Assembly: GCA_030642545.1 (NCBI GenBank)
Contig: DAOWNP010000053.1
Location: 1-10,741 of the forward strand
Direction: 5' to 3'
Length of the DNA: 10,741 bases
Source of the DNA: Desulfobacteraceae bacterium
GTDB lineage: Bacteria; Desulfobacterota; Desulfobacteria; Desulfobacterales; DAOWNP01
A program made the translations under genes and the position numbers. Positions 5,881 through 10,741 of the stretch are shown piece by piece; within the stretch, counting starts at the first letter, position 1, and each line of letters starts with the position of its first letter. A model generated the notes under the pieces. That model saw only the letters and a list, made by a program, of their open reading frames with translations, was not told where the DNA came from and ran no database searches.

Positions 5881-7953
5881 ATTGATACCATGGAAAATTT
5901 AAGAAACATTGCTATCGTGGCCCATGGAGGTGCGGGAAAAACGTCCATTGCTGAGGCTATGCTATTTAATGCTAAAGTTATAAATAGGCTTGGACGTGTT
6001 GAAGATGGAAACACTACAATGGATTTTGAACCTGAAGAATTAAAACGTTGTTCTAGTTTAAGCAGCAGCTTTTATCAATTTCCCTGGAAAAAAAAGAACA
6101 TTAGCCTTATAGACACTCCAGGAGACCAGAATTTTTTTTCAGATACAAAAAACTGTATGCAGGCTTGTGACAGTGCTGTTTTTGTTATTGATGGAGTAGA
6201 TGGTGTAAAAGTTCAAACTGAACAGGCATGGGAATTTGCTGAAGAATTTAATCTCCCCTCTCTTATTTTTATAAATAAACTTGATCGTGAACGATCAGAT
6301 TTTGATAGAGTTGTTCAGGATGCAGCTACCTCTTTTTCAGTAAAACCTGTAATTCTTCAAATACCTATAGGATCTGAAAATGATTTTAAAGGTGTTGTAG
6401 ATCTTTTGTTTATGAAAGCTTATGAATATGATGATGAAGGTAGGTCAACTTCTGTAGAAATACCTGAAGATATGAAAGATATTGTTGAAACTGAGCATGA
6501 GGCTCTTGTCGAGAATCTAACAGAATCAGATGACGAACTTATTGAAAAATATCTTGAAGGTGAAACAATATCTGATGAAGAACTCACTAATGCATTAAAA
6601 ACAGGTATAATAGAGAAAGCTTTTATTCCTGTTATTTGTGGCTCTGGAACAAAAAATATTGGTATTGATCTTTTATCAGATTTCATAGTCAATTACATTC
6701 CATCACCAAAAGATCATATTGACTGGACAGGCACTAATATTTCTAATGAAAATGAAGAAATACGCAAATCAGATGTTAATGCTCCTTTTTCAGCATTTGT
6801 TTTTAAAACTGTAGCCGATCCATATGCAGGCAGACTTTCTATTATGCGTGTAGTTAGCGGAATACTACCTTCTGATGGGACATTTTATAATGCAACCAAA
6901 GATATAAAAGAAAGATATAACCAGCTTTTGATAATAGAAGGCAAAGAACAAAAAGCTGCATCTCAGGCTATACCTGGTTCAATTGTAGCTGTTGCAAAAT
7001 TAAAAGAGACTGTAACAGGAGATACCCTGTGTGCTGAAACAGATAAAATAATTTTTAAATGTACAGATCCCCTTCCCCCGCTAATCTCATTTGCAATAAG
7101 TGCAAAAAAACAAGGTGATGAAGATAAAATATTTTCATCATTAACTAAACTGTTAGAAGAAGATACAGCATTAAAACTTGACCGTAATTCAGAAACAAAG
7201 CAAATTCTTCTTTCAGGCGGAGGACAGGTTCATATAGAAGTTACCTGTGAAAAATTAAAACGTAAATTTAATGTTGAAGTAAATTTAGATAAACCTAAAA
7301 TACCATACAGAGAAACAATTAAGAAAAAAGTCAGAGTTCAGGGAAAACATAAAAAACAATCAGGTGGGCATGGCCAATATGGTGACTGCTGGATTCGTAT
7401 GGAACCACTGCCTAAGGGGAAAGGGTTTGAATTTGTTGATGCAATAGTTGGAGGATCAATCCCTAAAACCTATATTCCGGCTGTTGAAAAAGGTGTAGTT
7501 GAAGCAGCAGCAAGAGGTATGATTGCAGGATTTCCATGTGTTGACTTTAGAGTAACTGTAGATGATGGAACTTTTCACAGCGTGGATTCATCTGAAATGG
7601 CTTTTAAAATAGCTGGTTCTATTGCTTTTAAAAATGCTGTTATCGAAGCAAAACCTGTTCTTCTTGAACCAATCATGAAGATTGCCATAAAAACCCCAGA
7701 TGAATTTATGGGTGATATTATGGGTGATTTAAGCAGTAGAAGAGGTAAAGTAGGAGGAATGGATACTGAAGGAAAGTATCAGGTAATAAATGCAACTGTT
7801 CCTCTATCTGAATTTCAAACTTATGCTCCTGATCTTAGATCAATCACAGGAGGCCGCGGAACTTTTTCCATGGAATTTTCTCATTATGATGAAGTACCTT
7901 CTCAGATATCAGAAAAAGTAATAGAAGAGATAAATAAAGAAAAAGAGGAATAA
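5878..7953 (+). CDS. fusA: Elongation factor G-like translational GTPase (EF-G paralogue with altered G domain)
   Basis: A 691-residue protein with the full five-domain EF-G layout. The GTPase domain is 8-280, with P-loop AHGGAGKTS (15-23), G3 DTPGD (79-83), G4 NKLD (133-136) and G5 near CGSGT (254-258). Domain II is about 300-390, III about 398-475, IV about 478-595 (HKKQSGGHGQYGDCW at 491-505, GSIPKTYIPAVEKG at 526-539) and V about 596-680 (LLEPIMKI, GDLSSRRGKVGGM). Classical EF-G has GIT in switch I and DTPGH in G3; here switch I reads PEELKRCSSLSSS (52-64) and the catalytic His position is Asp83. I remember this pattern in a deltaproteobacterial EF-G-like clade. It is therefore probably a paralogue, not the main translocase; no rpsL, rpsG or tuf lies nearby. 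GTP hydrolysis may be slow or differently activated. The symbol is given in the family sense only. Confidence 0.85.
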   Translation: MIDTMENLRNIAIVAHGGAGKTSIAEAMLFNAKVINRLGRVEDGNTTMDFEPEELKRCSSLSSSFYQFPWKKKNISLIDTPGDQNFFSDTKNCMQACDSAVFVIDGVDGVKVQTEQAWEFAEEFNLPSLIFINKLDRERSDFDRVVQDAATSFSVKPVILQIPIGSENDFKGVVDLLFMKAYEYDDEGRSTSVEIPEDMKDIVETEHEALVENLTESDDELIEKYLEGETISDEELTNALKTGIIEKAFIPVICGSGTKNIGIDLLSDFIVNYIPSPKDHIDWTGTNISNENEEIRKSDVNAPFSAFVFKTVADPYAGRLSIMRVVSGILPSDGTFYNATKDIKERYNQLLIIEGKEQKAASQAIPGSIVAVAKLKETVTGDTLCAETDKIIFKCTDPLPPLISFAISAKKQGDEDKIFSSLTKLLEEDTALKLDRNSETKQILLSGGGQVHIEVTCEKLKRKFNVEVNLDKPKIPYRETIKKKVRVQGKHKKQSGGHGQYGDCWIRMEPLPKGKGFEFVDAIVGGSIPKTYIPAVEKGVVEAAARGMIAGFPCVDFRVTVDDGTFHSVDSSEMAFKIAGSIAFKNAVIEAKPVLLEPIMKIAIKTPDEFMGDIMGDLSSRRGKVGGMDTEGKYQVINATVPLSEFQTYAPDLRSITGGRGTFSMEFSHYDEVPSQISEKVIEEINKEKEE

Positions 7954-7991
7954 GGGAATATTCTTTTCTTCCACTTCCCTAAATAAAACAT

Positions 7992-8035
7992 AAACGAAAA
8001 GTGCAAAATGCTTTTCACTTTTCGTTTGTTTTTTT
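7992..8035. terminator. Rho-independent terminator shared by convergent genes
   Basis: AAACGAAAAGTG (7992-8003) pairs perfectly over 12 bases with CACTTTTCGTTT (8016-8027) across a 12-base loop, followed by G and seven T's on the plus strand. It ends EF-G-like transcription 39 bases after the stop. On the minus strand the stem is followed by a T-rich stretch (complement of 7981-7991), directly after the stop of the 112-residue gene, so it probably works in both directions. Confidence 0.88.
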
Positions 8036-8037
8036 AT

Positions 8038-8376
8038 TTAATCTTTAGTATTAATTATCTGCCTTATACGGACAGGTCTTTTTGTAATATTTAATTTAAC
8101 CTTATTATGAATAAGAAAGGTTTTTAAAGCAGATTTTGAAGCTTTTGCATCATCATAATTATTATAATAGGGTTTAAGATCTTTTATTTCAGGATATACA
8201 GCATCTACTTTATTCCATACATTAGGTGATAATTTAGCCTCAATAATATACAATACATCTATTTTATGAACTGCAACAAGACAAATATCATCACTTATTT
8301 TTTTTTCTAAATCTCTTATTTTTTTTAAATCTTCTTCAGACAAAGCAACAATGTTTATTTTTTCTAAATCAGACAT
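8038..8376 (-). CDS. Hypothetical protein, 112 residues, function unknown
   Basis: I do not recognise this protein. The frame starts at ATG (complement of 8374-8376) with AGAAGGA (complement of 8384-8390) spaced 7 bases away, and ends immediately beside the shared terminator, so it looks like a real, translated gene. Residues 12-30 are a charged helix (EEDLKKIRDLEKKIS), 31-49 are alternating hydrophobic and probably beta (ICLVAVHKIDVLYIIEAKL), and 51-72 include PNVWNKVDAVYPEIKDLKPYY. The C-terminus (81-107) is basic, ending KRPVRIRQII. There is no signal peptide, membrane segment or cysteine pair. The basic end could touch nucleic acid, but that is only a guess. It is transcribed alone, towards the EF-G-like gene. 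The MITE-like element begins 6 bases upstream of its Shine-Dalgarno, so its promoter must lie in or beyond that element. Confidence 0.75.
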   Translation of the reverse strand: MSDLEKINIVALSEEDLKKIRDLEKKISDDICLVAVHKIDVLYIIEAKLSPNVWNKVDAVYPEIKDLKPYYNNYDDAKASKSALKTFLIHNKVKLNITKRPVRIRQIINTKD

Positions 8377-8396
8377 TTAAATATCCTTCTTTATTT

Positions 8397-8559
8397 ACTT
8401 GAGAGTTTAAAGTTCTATCGTCATGCCGGACAAAGATCCGGCAGCAAGTTTCATTATGTTGTTGGAATTATTCTGGATGCAGGCGAAAGCAGCAATGATG
8501 GCAAGAATAAACCAACACTTATAATATCAATAACTTAAAAGAACTTTAGACTCTCAAGT
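8397..8559. mobile_element. MITE-like element with 20-base terminal inverted repeats
   Basis: CTTGAGAGTTTAAAGTTCT at 8398-8416 is matched in inverse by AGAACTTTAGACTCTCAAG at 8540-8558 with one mismatch; the pairing extends one base further out (8397 with 8559). The 163-base unit encodes nothing and contains a REP-like palindrome near its left end plus a degraded counterpart (CTGGATGCAGGCGAAAGCAG, 8473-8492, then AATGATGGC). This resembles a non-autonomous inverted-repeat element with nested palindromes. I could not identify a clear target-site duplication. It could also be a large imperfect stem-loop that is not mobile. Confidence 0.5.
8424..8443. repeat. REP-like palindrome inside the MITE-like element
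   Basis: TGCCGGA (8424-8430) and TCCGGCA (8437-8443) form a perfect 7-base GC-rich stem with a 6-base loop, preceded by CGTCA. It stands out in AT-rich surroundings. The sequence resembles the dispersed CGTCATGCCGGAC...GTCCGGCAT family of proteobacterial palindromes, as remembered, not searched. Confidence 0.6.
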
Positions 8560-8562
8560 TCT
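8540..8562. repeat. Small hairpin overlapping the right terminal repeat
   Basis: AGAACTT (8540-8546) and AAGTTCT (8556-8562) form a 7-base stem with a 9-base loop. It competes with the long terminal inverted repeat pairing, since it uses the same right arm. Confidence 0.4.
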
Positions 8563-8637
8563 TTAGAAACATGAATTTATTATTATGTTAAATGTTTACA
8601 GGTATGTATTTGGGAATTAATTTCCATAATATTAATA

Positions 8638-8666
8638 TTGACTTTATATAAATATCAAATTATTTA
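8638..8666 (+). promoter_or_regulatory. Candidate promoter and overlapping palindrome upstream of the YcaO-TPR gene
   Basis: TTGACT (8638-8643, five of six to consensus) is followed after 17 bases by TATTTA (8661-8666, only three of six). A perfect 12-base AT palindrome AATATTAATATT (8628-8639) overlaps the -35 and could be an operator or an AT-rich coincidence. Transcription from here would give a leader of about 170 bases that includes the second REP-like palindrome. Confidence 0.3.
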
Positions 8667-8709
8667 AGGTCAGTCAAATAAAGATTTGATCTATAAAAGA
8701 ATATAACGC

Positions 8710-8727
8710 CATGCCCTGACAGGCATG
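8710..8727. repeat. Second REP-like palindrome
   Basis: CATGCC (8710-8715) and GGCATG (8722-8727) form a perfect 6-base stem around CTGACA, followed by AC. It shares the ATGCC/GGCATGAC core with the palindrome at 8424-8443, about 280 bases away, so the two may belong to one dispersed repeat family. Confidence 0.5.
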
Positions 8728-8781
8728 ACAAAACATGAAAATGAAATAACTTACTTGCAAATTATAAATTAGTAGAATTCC

Positions 8782-8820
8782 TTAATTCATAATTTACCAT
8801 TCATAATTCATCATTTTCAT
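8782..8820. repeat. Degenerate AT-rich tandem repeat (ATTCATAATT units)
   Basis: ATTCATAATT occurs at 8785-8794 and 8799-8808 (period 14), followed by a partial copy ATTCATCATTTTCAT (8806-8820). The tract sits just upstream of the Shine-Dalgarno of the YcaO-TPR gene, so changes in copy number could affect its leader. Confidence 0.5.
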
Positions 8821-8841
8821 ATAAATGTATGGAGAAGACAG

Positions 8842-10599
8842 ATGAAAAAAAGCAGGGTTATATTAAAAGACACTCTAAAACAGGTTACCCTGGATCAGGA
8901 CAAGGCATTAGATCCTGATGAAACTGTAAAAAGATTTTATAAAAAAGCAAAAAAAATAGGTCTAAATATTTTAGATCATACAGTAAGAATTGATAACAAA
9001 AGGCTTGATATTCCTGTATATTTTAGTATATGCGGAAAAGATGCTAAAGCTGTAACAGGTACAAGTAAACAAATGGGAAAAGGAGCCACACCACAACAAG
9101 CCAAAGCAAGTGCTGTAATGGAGCTTGCAGAAAGATTCAGCTTTTTTTCTTTTTATAATAACCCTGAAAATTTTATTACTGCTTCTTACAACAATCTTTC
9201 CAAAGATGTAATATCTTTTGATCTTATAGCAAAATCTGTTCACGATGACTCTTCTGAGCTTGATATTTCTCGGAAACTTTTTTCAGAAATTCCTTTAAAA
9301 TGGACATATGCATATAATTTAACAAAAAACAGAGATGTATTAATTCCCCTTAACTGGTTTTATACAATAAATGAATTTAATGGTCCCTCTGCTGGTAATA
9401 CACCTGAAGAAGCTATATCTCAGGGAATTTGTGAGATTGTTGAAAGACATGTCTCTTCTGTAATAAGCAGAGAAAAATTAAGCGTACCTTTAATTGAATT
9501 AAGCTCAGCAACTGATAAAATGGTTGTTGATATGATAAATAAATATAAAAAAGCAGGTATTAAATTATATGCTTCTGATTTTACAATGAATATGGGGATT
9601 CCATCTGTTGGTGTTTTAGCCTATGATCCTAAAACATTTCCTGAAAAAAGTGAAATAGTGTGGACCGCTGGAACTACACCTGACCCACAAAAAGCATTAA
9701 GCAGAGCATTATCAGAAACAGCACAACTATCAGGAGATTTTAATACAGGCTCAAATTATATAGCAAGCGGACTTCCAAAACCTGACAGTTTAAATTATGC
9801 CGATTTTATTATAAATTCGAAAATTAAAACAGATATCAATTTACTCCCTGATATATCAAACAAAAATATAAAAACAGAAGTTGAAAACTGCATAGCAGAA
9901 TTAGACAAACGAGATATGGATATAATTGTATTAAACACTACCCATCAAGGCTTGGAGATACCTGCATTTTATACTATAGTTCCAGGAGCACATTTCAGGG
10001 AACGTGCAATAAATACAAGTGTTGGAATGTTTTCTGCTAAAATAATTTATGAATCAATGAAAAACAGAGATGCTTTTGAAAAACTTCTTGAATTTGATCA
10101 AAAGCTCCCCGATAAATATTACAATAAATTTTATTTGGGCTGCTGTTATCTAACACAAAATAATCCAGCAAAAGCTTTAGATTTGTTTTGTCAATCTATA
10201 GATTTAAACCCATATAGCCAGGATTTGGCAAGTATTTATTCGTATATGGGTGTTTGTTATAAAGATATGGGTAAATATGAGTTTGCTATTGATATCCTTA
10301 AAAAAGGAGAAAGTATTGATAAAAAAAGAACTGATATTTATAATTTATTGGGATTTTGCTGCTTTAAATTAAAAGAATATAAAAAGGCAATCAGCTATTT
10401 TAAAAAAATAATTGCTCTTGATCCTTCATCTGCAATTGATTATGCAAATATTGGTTCAAATTATCACAAAATGAACCAATTAGATCAGGCAATAAAATAT
10501 TATGAGATTGCCATTGAGCTTGATCCTTCAATAAAATTTGCACAAGAGAATATAAATAAAATAAAAAAGATGCACAAAAATCCAAAACCAGTTTTGTAA
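8842..10599 (+). CDS. YcaO-domain protein with C-terminal TPR repeats
   Basis: A 585-residue protein. Residues about 60-405 are a YcaO domain, the ATP-dependent fold that activates peptide amide oxygen for cyclodehydration or thioamidation. The ATP/Mg residues expected of the family are visible: MGKGAT (78-83), SAVMELAERFS (90-100, Glu94 and Glu97), AISQGICEIVERH (191-203, Gln194, Glu198, Glu201) and RALSETAQ (288-295). Residues 423-563 contain four TPR repeats (about 423-458, 463-496, 497-528, 531-563), each with the A/G-Y-x-K-A spacing and ending in a LDP-type turn. Length is close to E. coli YcaO (about 586), whose own C-terminus I recall as TPR-like and which is linked to RimO methylthiolation of S12. 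GGAG (8831-8834) lies 7 bases before the ATG. No TfuA, dehydrogenase or precursor peptide is visible nearby. Substrate unknown; it probably acts on a protein bound through the TPR. Confidence 0.88.
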   Translation: MKKSRVILKDTLKQVTLDQDKALDPDETVKRFYKKAKKIGLNILDHTVRIDNKRLDIPVYFSICGKDAKAVTGTSKQMGKGATPQQAKASAVMELAERFSFFSFYNNPENFITASYNNLSKDVISFDLIAKSVHDDSSELDISRKLFSEIPLKWTYAYNLTKNRDVLIPLNWFYTINEFNGPSAGNTPEEAISQGICEIVERHVSSVISREKLSVPLIELSSATDKMVVDMINKYKKAGIKLYASDFTMNMGIPSVGVLAYDPKTFPEKSEIVWTAGTTPDPQKALSRALSETAQLSGDFNTGSNYIASGLPKPDSLNYADFIINSKIKTDINLLPDISNKNIKTEVENCIAELDKRDMDIIVLNTTHQGLEIPAFYTIVPGAHFRERAINTSVGMFSAKIIYESMKNRDAFEKLLEFDQKLPDKYYNKFYLGCCYLTQNNPAKALDLFCQSIDLNPYSQDLASIYSYMGVCYKDMGKYEFAIDILKKGESIDKKRTDIYNLLGFCCFKLKEYKKAISYFKKIIALDPSSAIDYANIGSNYHKMNQLDQAIKYYEIAIELDPSIKFAQENINKIKKMHKNPKPVL

Positions 10600-10741
10600 G
10601 TGGATCTGTTTTTATCTCCAAGTTTTAGAATCAACCCTCTTTTTTGTAAAATTAATTAGGAACGTGGACAAAACAACTTCCGCAATTATACATCATAGAT
10701 TCAGGTCATCTTTGCCCGATCTAAAATCACAAAAACATCAA
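10600..10741. other. Non-coding tail of the window
   Basis: No convincing gene or terminator hairpin follows the YcaO-TPR stop in these 142 bases. Short open stretches occur on both strands but lack start signals. The region is cut by the window edge. Confidence 0.5.

Larger units (their letters stand above)
8377..8841. other. 465-base repeat-rich intergenic region
   Basis: No gene is visible on either strand. The region lies between the divergent 112-residue gene and the YcaO-TPR gene, so it must carry promoters for both. It holds the MITE-like element, two REP-like palindromes, an AT palindrome and the ATTCATAATT tract; the remaining stretches (about 8563-8627, 8667-8709 and 8728-8781) are plain AT-rich sequence in which I see nothing. 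Confidence 0.7.

Noticed and set aside
8377..8841. CRISPR array or tRNA gene in the repeat-rich intergenic region
   Set aside because: The repeats are few, irregular and palindromic with no spacers, and no cloverleaf could be folded.
10583..10596. CAAAAC/GTTTTG inverted repeat at the end of the YcaO-TPR gene as a terminator
   Set aside because: Loop of only two bases, AT-rich stem inside the coding sequence, and no following T-run.
10576..10599. Pro-containing C-terminal tail (NPKPVL) as the PxPxP motif of azoline-forming YcaO proteins
   Set aside because: It follows the TPR repeats, not the YcaO core, and does not match PxPxP.
10400..10621. 73-residue minus-strand frame over the end of the YcaO-TPR gene
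   Set aside because: Antisense to the last TPR repeats; no start signal or motif.
10626..10741. Short minus-strand reading ending in MMYNCGSCFVHVPN near the window edge, perhaps the end of a convergent gene
   Set aside because: The frame meets a stop shortly upstream and only a CxxC-like tail is visible, too little to call a gene or pseudogene.

Overview
The window is an AT-rich bacterial chromosomal segment (about two thirds A+T by eye). It suggests a Gram-negative anaerobe of the former Deltaproteobacteria, most likely near Desulfobacterales. This rests on the gene order xseA-xseB-ispA-dxs-tlyA, an EF-G-like factor with an unusual G domain, a stand-alone YcaO-TPR protein, and the codon bias. 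It is inference from gene content and remembered family sequences; no search was run.

Layout. (1) Positions 1-224 hold the last 73 codons of a VapC-like PIN-domain toxin cut by the window edge. (2) Positions 225-443 are non-coding, with a short pair of competing hairpins and a weak candidate promoter. (3) Positions 444-5601 are a tight five-gene plus-strand operon: xseA and xseB (exonuclease VII large and small subunits), ispA (farnesyl diphosphate synthase type), dxs (first enzyme of the MEP isoprenoid pathway, TTG start) and tlyA (S4-FtsJ rRNA 2'-O-methyltransferase). Genes overlap or nearly touch except for a 52-base gap before dxs, which carries its own Shine-Dalgarno. (4) Positions 5602-5877 are a leader with an 11-base direct repeat spaced 20 bases and two weak promoter candidates. 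(5) Positions 5878-7953 encode a full-length EF-G-like GTPase with altered switch I and G3 motifs. (6) A strong symmetric terminator at 7992-8035 separates it from a convergent minus-strand gene for a 112-residue protein of unknown function (8038-8376). (7) Positions 8377-8841 (465 bases) hold no gene. They contain a 163-base MITE-like element with 20-base terminal inverted repeats and an internal REP-like palindrome, a second REP-like palindrome, an AT-rich palindrome, and a degenerate ATTCATAATT repeat. (8) Positions 8842-10599 encode a YcaO-domain protein with four C-terminal TPR repeats. (9) Positions 10600-10741 hold nothing convincing.

How the genes fit together. The operon joins two isoprenoid-precursor genes (dxs makes DXP; ispA condenses the resulting C5 units) with DNA-processing (xseAB) and rRNA-modification (tlyA) genes. 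This is a recurring bacterial housekeeping arrangement. The EF-G-like factor and TlyA both concern the ribosome but are probably separate transcription units. The YcaO-TPR protein is the best candidate for unexplained biochemistry: it has YcaO ATP-site residues, but within this window no TfuA, no azoline dehydrogenase and no obvious precursor peptide. I see no complete undescribed multi-gene system here; most of the window is housekeeping.
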